From positions 558,001 through 622,000 of the forward strand of contig JAFEVB010000006.1 in the NCBI GenBank assembly GCA_032629725.1: a DNA stretch of 64,000 bases. The letters run 5' to 3'. Numbering within the stretch: position 1 is the first letter of the stretch; every line of letters begins with the position of its first letter. Source of the stretch: Gremmenia infestans. Its lineage: Eukaryota; Ascomycota; Leotiomycetes; Helotiales; Hamatocanthoscyphaceae. The translations under genes and the position numbers were made by a program. This document shows positions 11,611 through 23,293 of this stretch, piece after piece. The notes under the pieces are model-generated. The model was not told the DNA's origin. It did not search any database and saw only the letters and a list, made by a program, of their open reading frames with translations.

Positions 11611-12962
11611 TTTCTTGAGTGTGGCTAGTGATGATTAGGAGAAATTTAAGGGTGTGAAACTTGATTGAGAGAGTTGACGCCGACGATGACCTTTATATAT
11701 ACTTGGTCTTCACGCCGTGCCATTTTCCATGAATAAAGGAAGACTCGGGATTATCTTCCAAATCCATCTCCATCTCCTCCCACCAAACACCCAAGACCTA
11801 CCTACCTATTACACAATTACCATACCCGTCCGTACCAGCAAGCTACGCCGGGAATCTTGACCCCCTCTACCCCACAATCCAGCCTTTCATTCCTCCGCAT
11901 TCAAGTACCCCTCATATGCATATGCAATCCCCTCTCCTGTACCTGTACATGTGAGACAACGCAAATCATGACAATCAAGCAGAAGTTCATGTTTTAGCGG
12001 TTATCAACTTATGAAATCGCGTCCGTCCCGTCATTACAGTTCACTTACTCCGTAACCTCTAGGAAAGGCTTTATTGCTGACGCCTCTTACTAACGAGGCA
12101 ATTTTCCCCGGATGCGGGGGGACGGGAAGGAGACATTTGATTGGGCGAGGCGAAAATCGCTAGAGTACCGTACCGGGGATTTTTGCCTTGTCGAGACGGG
12201 TACCGTGTCCCACTTGGGAATTTACGGTATTGGCGAAAGAGTGAGTAGATTTGAAACATTTGATTCGCTCAAATCGGAATTTCTAGCTCCTCCAACTGCT
12301 AAACGTTTATGGGAGCTACTTTGGGTAGATCGGTAAAAGATATCTACAAAGAAGGCAGAAAATAGAAACCACATATAATAATAGCGGGTCTTTGCTGGTA
12401 CAGCGGACGCCAGCCTCGCATTGGCATTTACGTTTCTGCAAAAGGCTGAAAGTTGAGGTTAAAAGGGGAAGAGGAATATCGACGACAGTAAGGTAGATAG
12501 ATAGCTAGATTTAGAGAAGGGAGAGGGTAATGTAAAAGCAATTAGATTTACTGTACATACTGTGGGAAGCCTTTTGAGATATAAAACAGATCTTTTAGAG
12601 TGGAAGGAGCGAGTTTAGTTTAATAGTGGAGACAGACTTTACTGCATAGATATATACCCCTTACGGTACCTTCAGCGGGAAGACTAGGACGAAATAGGGA
12701 GTGGATATCCACTATATAAGCATTGGTCAATCAATATGCTATTTGAGAAAATGGTCAAGAAGGGTTTTCCTCCACTGTAAGTCGTATGTTTATACGAAAT
12801 TCTATGATATGGTCCATAAAGGTTGTCAGATTTCTATATGAGATAAGTATCAACGCGTACTTAGTCCTAGGTTCTCACCCACGAGCGTGCTATGTTCTTC
12901 TTGCGGTCCTTGCAATTTATACTAGGGCAAGGAGCCAATCACAATCGCTTCCCCTGTCACTA
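11611..12962. other. Intergenic, no gene recognised
   Basis: Promoter of the minus-strand PhyH gene, then spacer. A 74-codon ATG frame (12112-12336) on the plus strand has no recognisable similarity and is probably chance. Confidence 0.45.
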
Positions 12963-13195
12963 CTCTCCCCCCCACCCCCCCCCACCCTCCCCTTAATGAA
13001 GAGCATTTGTGGGTTTATTTACAAGGGGGCTAAGCCAATGATATCAATACGGCCAGGGCTTAGTGGGACCTTACAAGGACCTTACAGATACCCTTCACGG
13101 GCCATCTACAAGGGCTGTAGCCATTTAGTTCTATATATTTCTACGTATTGTGGGGATTTGACCCACAAATGCTCTTTATTAAGGGGGGGGGAGAG
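12963..13195. mobile_element. MITE with 35-52 bp terminal inverted repeats and TA duplication
   Basis: A 233-bp non-coding element. The left end (12963-13014) reads CTCTCCCC, a C-run, then CTTAATGAAGAGCATTTGT and GGGT. The right end (13161-13195) is its reverse complement with one mismatch in the distal part and a shorter C-run. The element is flanked on both sides by TA (12961-12962 and 13196-13197). TA duplication and inverted ends point to a Tc1/mariner-type miniature element moved in trans. The interior has no ORF of note. It sits about 140 bases upstream of the Zn2Cys6 start codon, so it may affect that promoter. Confidence 0.8.
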
Positions 13196-13338
13196 TATAA
13201 TGTTAGTATGGAGATATTCTAAGCTAACGAATCGATCCTCAGGCAGAACGTCTTGCCTTCCCCACCTTCAGTGCTTCATTCCATAAAAAAGCCCCGGAGC
13301 TCCCAAATGAGTAGTTTTCCCCGAAGTGCACTTCTACA

Positions 13339-15669
13339 ATGTCCGACAAGTCTTCAGGAGAGCATAGCAACACAAAACATGACGCATCGACGTGCATGGT
13401 AAGTGAGCTCTGACTGAACCCTCATGTGTGTAGCTAACCCAGTAAATGAAAGTAATGAATGCGAAGCTCGTCATCTAAAGTGTAAGTGGTCAGTAATGTA
13501 TACAACCTTCATCCATCCGACTCACTTTACATTTCAGGTGACGGTTTGCAGCCATCGTGTACTGCATGCGCCCAGTCTGGACGAACGTGTACCGAAAAGA
13601 CCAAATACATATTTCGGCACGACCACAATCCTGGGATTCACAGAAAGCCTGGTCGAAAGAAGGCCGGTTTGCCAAAGTTCAAGACAGATCAGTGTTGGAC
13701 TCCTGTGTCTCTAGAACGTGAGTTCCGAGCCTCTTCAAATTGGTTTCCACAATATCTAGTCAATTGTTTCTATATGATTTGCCAATAGCGCTGACAGGAT
13801 GAAGTCATATTCGTGGATGAAAATCTAGATCAAGAACATCATTATCATTCAGATAATACTGATGATGGTGGTTCATCAAGTCACGATGAGGGTCTGGCTT
13901 TTAAAGTAGGGGGGTTTACACCAACATGTTCCCAACCTCGAAGTCAGGTGGAGGCAATAGCGGTTCCAAACATAAGCACGCCTCTCAATATTTCAGCAGC
14001 GCACCATGAGTTCAACGAGGGAACATTCTCGGGTCCGGCGCAGTTATCACATTCTTCAATCTCAGAACACACCCTTCCGAGGCTACATTTGCTTGACCAT
14101 TTTGAGCAAAGTCCAGCGTCAGCGACGTCGGGTAGAAGCTACCATGTTAACCTTGACCGTCCGACCGATGTGCCATGGTCTGGAACATTTTCATCTGATC
14201 TTGGCTTAACGAGGAATGGTTCAATAGTCCAAGCTAGCTCCTGTCTATTTCCTTTGCCGGATGAAGGTGCTCTACTCCTACGCTACTTCGTAACCGATCT
14301 ATGTTCATGGGTAAGTAACCACAACCCGGCAAAATATTGCAAGATATTTCTCCACAGGACTCGGCCATAGAACGTTCAACGTCGAGCTTTGTTCATTGCT
14401 GAGACTAAAATTAGTTTGATTACTGCGATAAAAAACGTCACTTCTTGACTGTTGCCGTTCCCGCTGCCGCAACTGACTCAACCTTGCTCGATGCCATCCT
14501 TGCTGTGTCCGCGAAACACATGAGTTTAAATGGGAAGTTTGATCGTTATGCTTCAGATAAGTACCAACGAAGATGTCTGGAAAAGCTGATTCCAGCGCTT
14601 AATGACCAGAAATCTTTGTTAGATGAGAACCTCTTTGCGGCAACGATCATTCTGCGACTTTTAGATGAAATGACAGGTAAGTTCACCTTGCGCACGAGAC
14701 TTATCTGGTCTGAGAAACCAACGTGGTACCACTTTATATAAACTAAATTAATTCTCAGAACCGATCGGAACAAACCAAGGTCATATCCTCGGAACACACT
14801 TCCTTGTCCGGGCACGTCAAGAACCGGCATCAGAATCAAGTCTCAGAGAGGCTTGCCTAGTAGTTGGTCTCCGGCAAGACATATATATCTCATTCACGAC
14901 GCAACGGCCTCTCCGCCCACTAGCTGGCTACTGTCACATCGATCGAACTTTCAGCGCAGCTGACGACTGGACATGGGCACATCGGATAATCGCTCATACA
15001 GCAGATATCCTCAACTACTGCTACGGGAACAAACCCCGCGGCCTCGAAGCGTGGAAAGCTCTGAATTCCTATGTCGATAACTGGGAGTCTTTGAAACCTG
15101 CTTCATTTACACCTATTAAGGATGTGATGGCAGAAGCTAACAAAGGTAAAATACTGCCGGAAAAGTGGTACTTGAATGATTGCCATAGTAGGTTTGCCAC
15201 GACCGGGATAACTTTTTGCTAATTGGTGTAGTTGCTGGAAATCAATACCTCGGGATCTGTCGCATCCTTCTACTGTCATACAACCCTCAAATACCGCAGT
15301 TGGGAATCGGAAGAAAGACGGCGGATCGTGAACAAGGTGTAAGGAAACCATTCAATAAGACGTGCAGCTGCTGACATGTTCTTGAAGGAAGATATCAAGG
15401 ACCAAGTCAGGTTCATTTGTGGTATTGCTATCTCAAACCGCCAGTTTCTGCCCGCGATGTTTACTGCGGGCATGGCTATTGCAATGTGTAAGTCTAGATT
15501 GCCAATATATATGGAAAGAAGCTTATAATATCATCTAGGCGGAGAGCGTTTCACCGATCCTGTTGAGCAGCATAGCTTGTTGGATATTTTGATTGAAGCA
15601 GAAGGCCATGTTGCTTGGCCGTCATTAAAGTTTCAAGATACTATGAAGAGCTACTGGAATATTCTGTGA
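13339..15669 (+). CDS. Zn2Cys6 transcription factor with fungal-specific regulatory domain
   Basis: A nuclear regulator of about 590 residues in some nine exons. Exons from the second on fit perfectly in phase: ...-13481, 13538-13717, 13805-14310, 14415-14676, 14759-15187, 15232-15338, 15388-15487, 15539-15669. The zinc cluster reads NECEARHLKC, split by an intron, then DGLQPSCTACAQSGRTC, which supplies Cys 2 to 6 of the C-x2-C-x6-C-x6-C-x2-C-x6-C pattern, followed by a Lys/Arg-rich linker. The long regulatory part (RYFVTDLCSW, FDYCDKKRHF, LLDAILAVSAKH, DDWTWAHRIIAHTADI, QVRFICGIAISN) is the Fungal_trans_2 (ARCA-like) type. I could not place the first cysteine or fix the exon 1-2 junction (see findings). 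The target genes are unknown. Confidence 0.78.
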
Positions 15670-16642
15670 GGCTCTGATTCCCAAAGAGTTGTTTCGGATC
15701 GTGACTTGGTTGTCTTTCGGAGGTGTTGAAATCAGGTTCCAGAAGCATTTCACATCCCTTTCACCTGGACCCGATGGATTTATTCTCACAACTTGAATGA
15801 TCCTCAAGTCTAATTAAAGCCAGACGTCATGACCGATCTGCAACAAGCAGAGCGCCAACATTTGGCATTTGAATGCTCGCAAGAGACGGATACATGTCAT
15901 ATCACGTGTCACCCCATATCTACGAGTTGAGAAGCGTATACCAACGATGTCACCAAGTTCACGGGATTTGAAGATCTAAACAAAGTCGTGATAACTATTG
16001 ATGCTTGACTACAGACAAGCGGAGCTGGCTTACGGTTTGGACGCAGAATCACGAGTATGGAAATTAACTCCTATTAAGACTGATCAGAATGGCGTTATAA
16101 CCGAAATTGGGACGAGTTTCATAGCCAAGACAGGAGATCGAGTTGAAACGCAAGGCAGCCTTGTTCTAGCTAATGCGGTATTTACAAAAGAACCAATTTC
16201 AGAAAGAAACACCCCTGCGTTCCCCTTCCCCTTTCTGTAGGAGGTCCCCACCTTAAGCAGATTCCATGGTTTGTTTTACCGCTGCAATGAACTTCGCGTC
16301 CAAAGCAGGATGGGATAGTTCCAATTTAGGGGCTACGTAGCCCTTCCGATGTACCGTGCACCACACCAGCATGTGCTAGCGGCGCACCACTTGGTTGGGT
16401 TGGTCGTTGTACGAAGTAATTGAAGAAAGCAATTAGCTACTAGAGCTCCTTAAATAACTGATTACTAATAGTAATAATATCTTTTTATTAACTTAAATTA
16501 ATAATTGCTAAGCCTTGATACACGACTTGTTTATGCCCTGAGATTTTCGCTTTGCTTCTTCTACAAACCGTAGCTAAACCCGAGTCCCACCTACAACCTC
16601 TAAGGCTTTGGCTGTTGGAAACCCCAACATGCTACCAAAGTC
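15670..16642. other. Intergenic, no gene recognised
   Basis: Holds one ATG frame (16001-16240, about 79 codons) with no recognisable similarity. It might be a remnant but cannot be supported as a gene. The rest is AT-rich. Confidence 0.4.
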
Positions 16643-17552
16643 TTACATCGCTTTCACGAATAGCTGATCTCTGCTTGGAGTGTCGTTGTTGAAGAATGTC
16701 TGGAGTGTACCGAGTGTTAGGTCCTCGAGCTGTGGTTTCAGCCACTATAGTGTTGCTTGTTAATAATGTCTGATAGACCAAGGAGGCAAGGAGTTTTACC
16801 CTGATGGCAGCGAGACCGTTTGGCTGACCTGGAATTGGCTCACCCATACCACTATTGCCTGAGTAAGATTTATAACGTATATTTTCTGGTTGGACGCCCC
16901 ATTTGCTCCCGTCTGTAAGCCAATTTTTGATGGTCTGGATACCATCGGCCTTCGACGACGGACAGTCCCTAAAATTGAATATCACCTCAACCTGAGTATT
17001 TTCAGACGGTACTATCTATTCGACAATCATCAGCGTTAGTCCTCGGGTTCCTGGAGCTGGATCTGCCGGGAGATCTTACCCTGTCTAATGCAGGCTGAAG
17101 CGTATCGGAAAGGTAATCCAGCGTATTGCAGCAGGTGAGCAACTAAGCAACGCATTAGTGAGAGTGTGGGAAGCCTAAAAATTTGTCGGGTAGCTTGTGC
17201 TAAGAACCATGATGCGTACCAATAACGAAGTTTGGATCGGAAATCAACAGAGCAGTGCAACCATAGAGGTTAGTGATACCCCAGGAATTATCCACGCTCT
17301 TATCTATCGGGAAGAATAGTGCAGAGTTGCCGCCTGCCTTCTGCGGCCCTGGAATATTGCTCCATATGGTATATAAAGAATCGTCTCGCTTAACAAGGTG
17401 CGAAGTCTCATTGCTATTATGGATTTAGTCGTGTAATAGAGCATTTTGTTCGTGGGCACTTACACTTCCAAAGGAGCAGTCAGGGATAGCGAGCAGAGAA
17501 AGGCGATCCATATGCCTAATAGCATGTAAAATAAGGAAGAAAAGCGTGCCAT
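16643..17552 (-). CDS. Secreted protein of unknown function, one junction unresolved
   Basis: The ATG at 17552 opens a signal peptide (MARFSSLFYMLLGIWIAFLC) in exon 1 (17552-17464). Exon 2 (17413-17220) continues in phase through DDSLYTIWSNIPGP, FFPIDKSVDNSW and NLYGCTALLISDPN, the last resembling a GCT-hydrophobic motif seen in uncharacterised fungal secreted proteins. Later exons carry DYLSDTLQPALDR (ending 17080), then IVPSENTQVEVIFNFRDCP with IQTIKNWLTD, and a last exon ending LFVKAM at a TAA (16643-16645). All introns have GT-AG ends. The join between exon 2 and the DYLSD exon does not preserve phase with the best donor and acceptor. Either a weak donor is used or there is a one-base lesion. 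No enzymatic motif is visible. Confidence 0.55.
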
Positions 17553-18202
17553 CTTGAGTGAACTACCTGAATACGATGCACTGTAACAGCTTGATAATTG
17601 TCCAGCTTGACGGTGAGAGGCAAGTCAACACTTATACCTAGGCTTTAGACCCCAAAGTCGCTACTCGACCATGGAGGACTCCAGATCCTTTGCTGACTTC
17701 GTCAATTCCCCGGAGCCAGCATTCTATTTCAGTGGCTGTTGGAATTGCACTGCAAATCTCCGTTGGTGGCCGTCTGACCAACCGCTCCCATCGCATATTC
17801 CATCGTGGCACAGATGGGCCGCGGACAGTGATTCCTGTCAATATCAGAGGCCTGGTGGCCGCTGACGAGGATACCTGCACCTGGGTAGTTTTGGTTACCG
17901 AGTACGTGATTAATGACCACTGCAGGCGCCTGCTGGAGGCACGGTTGGGCGCCGGCCACACCTGCGCCACAACAGCCCTGTACGAAATATAAAAACCAAC
18001 ACAATTCCAAACAAGTGTTCTTTCTTACCTAGATCTTTCCAAATAACGGTCAGCAACCATTCTACTCCTATTAGCAATCTTTTTGTCCAACAGTTTTCTG
18101 CCTTGCCGCTATATGAAACTGAGTTGGCAATCCTTTCGCCTAACGCTCACGACATTGAAATCAACCTAGAAGTTATCACTTCGATCAGCAGCACGGATTA
18201 GT
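17553..18202. other. Intergenic or unresolved gene remnant
   Basis: Overlapping open frames occur on both strands at 17638-18010. The minus-strand one (18010-17729) is Cys-rich and has an acceptor-like ...CGTACAG before GGCTGTTGTGG, so it could be an exon of a small gene. I do not recognise it and cannot find a convincing start. Confidence 0.35.
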
Positions 18203-19414
18203 ATGAGCGACCCTAATCCGTCACCACCGGCGCTCGGGCTGGTATCTGCCAACATGATTGACGACTGGTCATATCTGCTTCCCGGTCCGGAGCGTAGTGC
18301 GTTCGTGAAGGCATGCATAGAAGCGGGGGCAGACGAGGGCCGTCTCCAGTCTATACTCACCCGCTATTTCTCAACGTGGAAGACGACTCTGATGGCCGAC
18401 GACCTGAGCAGGCTTCAGATGCTAGCCATAGCCAAGTATGAGCAAATACGATGCTACGTCAAAGTCATCTGGCTCGAGGACGAGACTGACAAAATCGGAT
18501 ACGATGAGGTGTCCCCTTCGGAATCGTTCGTCATCTGGCCCCGCCTTGGAGACGGACGGGTTGTAGCTGAGGCGCTTGGGGTAGAACTCCTTAAGGCAAT
18601 GCTTGCATCCCAGCAGCTTCGTCCCGACCGGCTCGAGATCAGGGACAAGCGCAGCGAATACGCAGCCAACGCGCCTTTAGACCCAGAGACCGCGGCAATC
18701 CTCGCGCGTAATATCTTGGATGGCGCTGACCTAGCCATAACCGCCGTCACTTTGCGAGCTCTATCAGCATATGAAACCATGATTGCTACTGAGCTTTCAG
18801 TTGAACATCAAGGCCAAGGTATAGGCTTCTCTCTCGTGCGAAAAGCAGACTTGTGCTTTACCAAGATCCTAAACCCGTACTCGTACTGGGCCGATCGAAT
18901 TTTGCTTCATGGACCAGCGCTGAAAGAGCTCTCACTCTCCGTCTCGCAGCCTAGTACCACGCCGCATCTGCCTCCCTTCATTTCTAATAATACGGTCTGG
19001 CCAGCACTAGAGAAGTTCGAGCTCTCGATGTCTAGGCTTCCCATATCAACTATCATGGCAATCCTGAGCAACTCGCAACAGAGTCTGACCGGGATCTCGT
19101 TTGTTTTAATGACGCTTGGTGAAGGACCAACTTGGGCGGATGTGCTAAGCCGGATTGCCAACGAATTTCCTCATCTGACTTGGTTCGAGCTTACTAATAT
19201 CTCAGAGGGACATAATTCAGAGCGTCGGATCAACTTCATGAGTCTTCTTGACAAGGATTTGATGGCCAGTGAGCCTTACAAGAGCGGGCTGAAGATGAAG
19301 CAGAGAGGCACTGGGGATTACAAACACATCGCTAGGGTTGAGTACGAGGGACCGAGTGCAAGTCATGTGCTGGGGATCGTTGCAGAATGCGCCGTAGCTA
19401 AGCCACGCAGCTAG
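18203..19414 (+). CDS. Hypothetical protein, F-box/LRR-associated type C-terminal half
   Basis: A single exon of 403 codons from a clear ATG. There is no signal peptide or membrane segment. The N-terminal part (residues 1-130) is acidic and helical. The C-terminal part (from about 230: ILLHGPALKELSLSVSQ, WPALEKFELSMSRLP, FPHLTWFELTNIS) has the spaced Leu/hydrophobic beta-turn pattern of irregular leucine-rich repeats found in fungal F-box-associated proteins. No F-box is visible at the N-terminus. I do not recognise an orthologue, and the function is unknown. The GC-balanced codon use and long uninterrupted frame support it as a real gene. Confidence 0.65.
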   Translation: MSDPNPSPPALGLVSANMIDDWSYLLPGPERSAFVKACIEAGADEGRLQSILTRYFSTWKTTLMADDLSRLQMLAIAKYEQIRCYVKVIWLEDETDKIGYDEVSPSESFVIWPRLGDGRVVAEALGVELLKAMLASQQLRPDRLEIRDKRSEYAANAPLDPETAAILARNILDGADLAITAVTLRALSAYETMIATELSVEHQGQGIGFSLVRKADLCFTKILNPYSYWADRILLHGPALKELSLSVSQPSTTPHLPPFISNNTVWPALEKFELSMSRLPISTIMAILSNSQQSLTGISFVLMTLGEGPTWADVLSRIANEFPHLTWFELTNISEGHNSERRINFMSLLDKDLMASEPYKSGLKMKQRGTGDYKHIARVEYEGPSASHVLGIVAECAVAKPRS

Positions 19415-19944
19415 ATCATTCTACTAGCGAAGACGACCACTCCATACTTAGCATCTGTCTTGTAATAGATATTGGAGTCAATTTACGACCATTAAAGATA
19501 GCTGCATGGCCTTTCTCGCAAGCAGTGATATATTTAACAGCAGCGGAAAGAAGATGTGTTCCGCGCAGAAGGCAACAGCATCCCGAATCAATGTTTTATG
19601 ACCATCCTTCAACACATTTGTTGGACTTGAAGTCAGCGACTCAACACCAGCCAACTTGGTTGGATATTGGTTGTGCAGGGCACCAAAATTAGATTAGATA
19701 TCAGGCACAGGTCAGCACATCAAAATTCTACATATCCCAGTATAAAACCAGGCTGCATTGGAGGCCGGACCTGCGACCGCTCCTCCTCAAATGGCTTTTG
19801 GGGGCACGAGGCACTGCACTATACTCGACCAACATGACGAGATAATGGCCGCATTGGCGCCCGCCGTGTCTAGTCGCATACTCCCTGGAGTTAGATTGGC
19901 TGAACAAGGCTGCTGGATTGTGCTTGTACAGTTCACGATGAACA
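19415..19944. other. Intergenic, no gene recognised
   Basis: Spacer and probable promoter of the Ser/Thr-rich repeat gene. A true first exon with the signal peptide for that gene could lie here, but I cannot identify it. Confidence 0.4.
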
Positions 19945-22738
19945 ATGTCACCAGTTGTTAAGTATATATGTGACTATTGTTTGCACCCCCTATCAAATAG
20001 TCAATCTGCTGCGTGTTCTCTTGCCATCGTTTTTCTCGATCATCGCAATCTTTCTGCAGATATAGCATTGAAACAAACCATCAGCCTATCTAGCCTTGCG
20101 GCTCTGATTGGCACTTCTTTTTCAAGCCCCTTAGTGCCAGAAGTGCGCCAATATATCCCTACCGGAAGCTCTTCATCTTGGACAACGGTCACAACTACCT
20201 CGTCTTCTGCATCATCGTACAGCAACTCTGCAAGCAAAATCGCGAGTCCAAGCTCGCTGTCTGTTTTGACTTCTTCAAGTATAATTAGTGGAAGTCTCAG
20301 CTCGTCTGTTTCGCTACAATCATCTACTTCCACCAGCTCTGATGGTCCACTTGGGCTGTCAATATCAAATACAGTAGCTCTCTCGACAGCTTCTAGCTCT
20401 CTCACACCTACGACATCAGCGTCTTTGATTTTGGAGACGCTTACGGAGCCCGGCGGATCTCTCGTCACACTTTCTGCCAGTAGCTCTATTACAGGACTCG
20501 AGACTCTTACTATACCCTCCACATTGACCCTTGAGCCTATACCGGTTGCATCTAGCAGCTCAACATCTTCGATCATAGAGACGCTTACCGAACCCGGCGG
20601 ATCTCTTATCACCCTCTCTGCCACTTCTTTTATAACTGGACTTCAGACTCTCACTCTGTCCGACTCCACATTGACTGTTGAGCCTACCGCGGTAGCACGT
20701 AGCGGATCAACATCCTTAACACCTAGCGGTTCAACCTCCTTGTTGCCTACCGGATCAACCTCCTTGACACTTACCGGATCCAGCTCCCTGACAATTAGCG
20801 GATCATCGTCCTTAATTCCTTCTGGGTCAGCCTCCTTGACACCTAGCGGGCCCGCGTCTTTGATCATAGAAACGCTTTCGCAACCCGGCGGATCTTTCAT
20901 CACTCTGACTGTCCCCGCCAGTTCTTCGGTTAGCGGACTTGAAATTCTTACGACTTCTAGCTATACATTGACTGTTGAGCCTATAACGCCGGTATCTAGC
21001 GTTTTAGTGTCCTCTTTCATCGTGGAAACGCTCACGGAACCCAATGGACCTATTATTACTCTTACGGTCCTTGCCAGCGCCTCTATCACCGGAATTGAGA
21101 CACTTACTACATCTGGCTCCACATTGACCGTAGAGCCTATACCTACAACATCCAGTGTATCCTCAACAGCATCCGGATGATCTTCGAACGTTGAGACTTT
21201 CACCGAGCCAGATGGCTCTTCGATATTCCTCACACTGCCGCTGGGCTCGATTTTGACCGGACTGCAGACCATTACGACGAACGGACAGACGTTCACTGTC
21301 CAACCTGCGCCTCCAACCACTACTAGTGCAGCCACCATTACATCAACAGTGACCACATTACCTACTGGGCCGTCCATTCAACCCTACACCGACGCTCCCG
21401 TGACGGGAAATCTGTGGCTAACGACCACGGGCAGCGATCACTCGACCACGATCGTACCTATCGTCTTGCCCTGCGCAACGTGTGTACCAGAAATCATCTG
21501 GGACCTGCCAGAAATCCCAGACGTCGAGTTCAACTTGCCAGGTTTTCCACAACTGCCCAGTTTCCACTTGCCTTGCGTCAAGATATTCGGCATCACGGTT
21601 TCTGGCTCCTGCTCTGATCCTTCGGGGCCTCCTGCTCAGAATGATAAGCCCCCTGAGAGCCCTGAGCCGATGACTTCACCGATGGAGTCTGTATCTAGTG
21701 ACTCGACTACATCTACCTCGTCTACCTCATCCAGTACTTCCACATCATCCAGCTCAGCTAGCTCCAGCAGCTCCTCAAGTGAGTAAAACTCTCCATATCG
21801 TGCTAGAATATGTGTTAACCGTTTCTCAACGAGGCGGATATTTTTGCAGCGCATTGCCAAGCGAGCTTGCAGCTCCCCCTCAATTGACCGCAGCAACTGT
21901 GACGTTGGCCTCCTTGTCGGTTTCTGGCAGCTCAAGTACTGCTAGCCAGACGCCATCCAGTACAAGCATTTCTTCGTCATCGCTCTCTTCATCATCATCG
22001 CTCTCATCTTCATCACCACTATCTTCGACGACACTGCCCTCTTCGACTTCGATAATCCTACTGTCTTCGACAGTCTCGTCCTCTTCGACGACACTCTCCC
22101 CTTCAATAGTGTCAATAACTCCAACAGGACCGCCCCCATTGACGAGCTCCTCGGAATCTTTACCTCCATTACCACCACTCACGTCTTTGTTCATCACAAC
22201 CGTCGAACCGATTTCTACTGTGTCCGGAAGCTCCTGTGTCGCAACAACGACAACCACGATCTGCGAGGTTCCTCTCGATCCATGTATAACATCCGACGTT
22301 TGCATCAGTTATATTGCCACAGCCACACCTCCACCTCCACTCACCTCAACAGCCATCGCTTCACCTCCCCCTCCCCCTCCCCCTCACTCAAGCACCACAA
22401 GCCCCTCACAACCACTCCCAACAGGACAAGTATACATCGACATCTTCAGCGACACGGGATGCTCCGTCGTTATCGAACAAACACAACTTAACGCCATCGG
22501 TCAATGTTACAGCCCTTCCGATGCATCCGGGAACCCTGTTACTTTCGGGTGTTTCTCGATCACGTATATTAGTTCTGCGGCTGCGAACTCGGGTTCGTTG
22601 TCTGCTTTTAAGGATACAGAGTGTTTCAGTCAGGATGACACGCAGAAGATGGATTATCCGAGTTTGGCGGCGATTCACTATAAGGATGAGAGTCCGTTTT
22701 CGATTGGGAGTTTGAGTCTTGGTGCGATTGGAGGGTAG
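19945..22738 (+). CDS. Ser/Thr-rich repeat surface protein, interrupted by in-frame TGA
   Basis: Frame from the ATG at 19945 runs to 21778, crosses a 94-nt intron (21779-21872, GTGAGT...GCAG) and continues to 22738. It would be about 900 residues, except for a TGA at 21178-21180 in the middle of the repeats. The frame is otherwise open on both sides and the repeat register is kept. About five copies of a roughly 50-residue unit occur (cores like ETLTEPGGSLxTL...ITGLxTLT...TLTVEP) plus a 24-nt tandem block. Then follow a Cys-containing segment, long Ser/Thr stretches, a Pro-rich linker and a conserved C-terminal domain with four cysteines (GCSVVIEQ, QCYS, FGCFSI, TECFS). This is a heavily O-glycosylated, adhesin- or wall-like protein. 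There is no clean signal peptide at this ATG. Confidence 0.6.
20701..20868 (+). repeat. 24-nt in-frame tandem repeat, seven units
   Basis: Seven degenerate units of 24 nt encode an eight-residue motif of the GSTSLTPS type inside the surface protein. They are candidates for copy-number variation between strains. Confidence 0.85.
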
Positions 22739-23293
22739 GGTTGGGCGGGTGGTGCTAGGAATGGGAAACAGATGTTGTGTCAGGATAATAGATAGGTGTA
22801 TTCCATAAATCGGAATAGTTATAGACCACTTTGAACCCCGCAGGGGGGGTTGGAAAGTAGGACAGATTTCGAGTTATTTTTGTAATTGAGTATATTTTCA
22901 TCAATCTCAATCTGTTGGTATCACAGGTGTTGATACGTGATCACTTCTTCTATATTACGTAGTAGACTTGATTCTGGTATTCTGGTTCATGTTGCTTAGC
23001 ATTCATAGTGGTGTTGTGTATGCGAAGAGGTGATGCCTCTTCGATGACTAAGCTACGCGAGATCACATGACTAGAAAGGTCGGGATGCTAGACTATTATC
23101 CCAACAAAATCAGATATTAAATATAACTTTATTCTAAAAATGCTCTAAAAATAGTATCTTTACTATAGGGTTCTACTACTACTTTTTTAAACCTTATTTC
23201 ATAATTGAATAAAAGATGGCAGACATAACAACATGATCATTTCTTTCCCCCAAGCATCCGAAGACTAAGCCAGTAGCCAGCAGGATGTTCCAC
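22739..23293. other. Intergenic between convergent genes
   Basis: AT-rich 3' spacer between the surface-protein gene (plus) and the secreted-protein gene (minus). No ORF of interest was seen. Confidence 0.5.

Noticed and set aside
12112..12336. ATG frame of 74 codons between the PhyH gene and the MITE
   Set aside because: No similarity or splice evidence, and overlapped by an equally long antisense frame; treated as chance.
13718..13804. Apparent frameshift between the zinc cluster and the regulatory domain
   Set aside because: The acceptor in GGATGAAG gives an in-phase join, so this is an ordinary intron.
21779..21872. Apparent phase mismatch at the intron of the surface-protein gene
   Set aside because: Using the second acceptor (CTTGCAG before CTCCC) restores the phase, so no frameshift is needed here.
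22314..22715. Alternative frames over the surface-protein C-terminus
   Set aside because: Shadows of a Pro/Ser/Thr-rich coding region; the main frame has the conserved cysteines.
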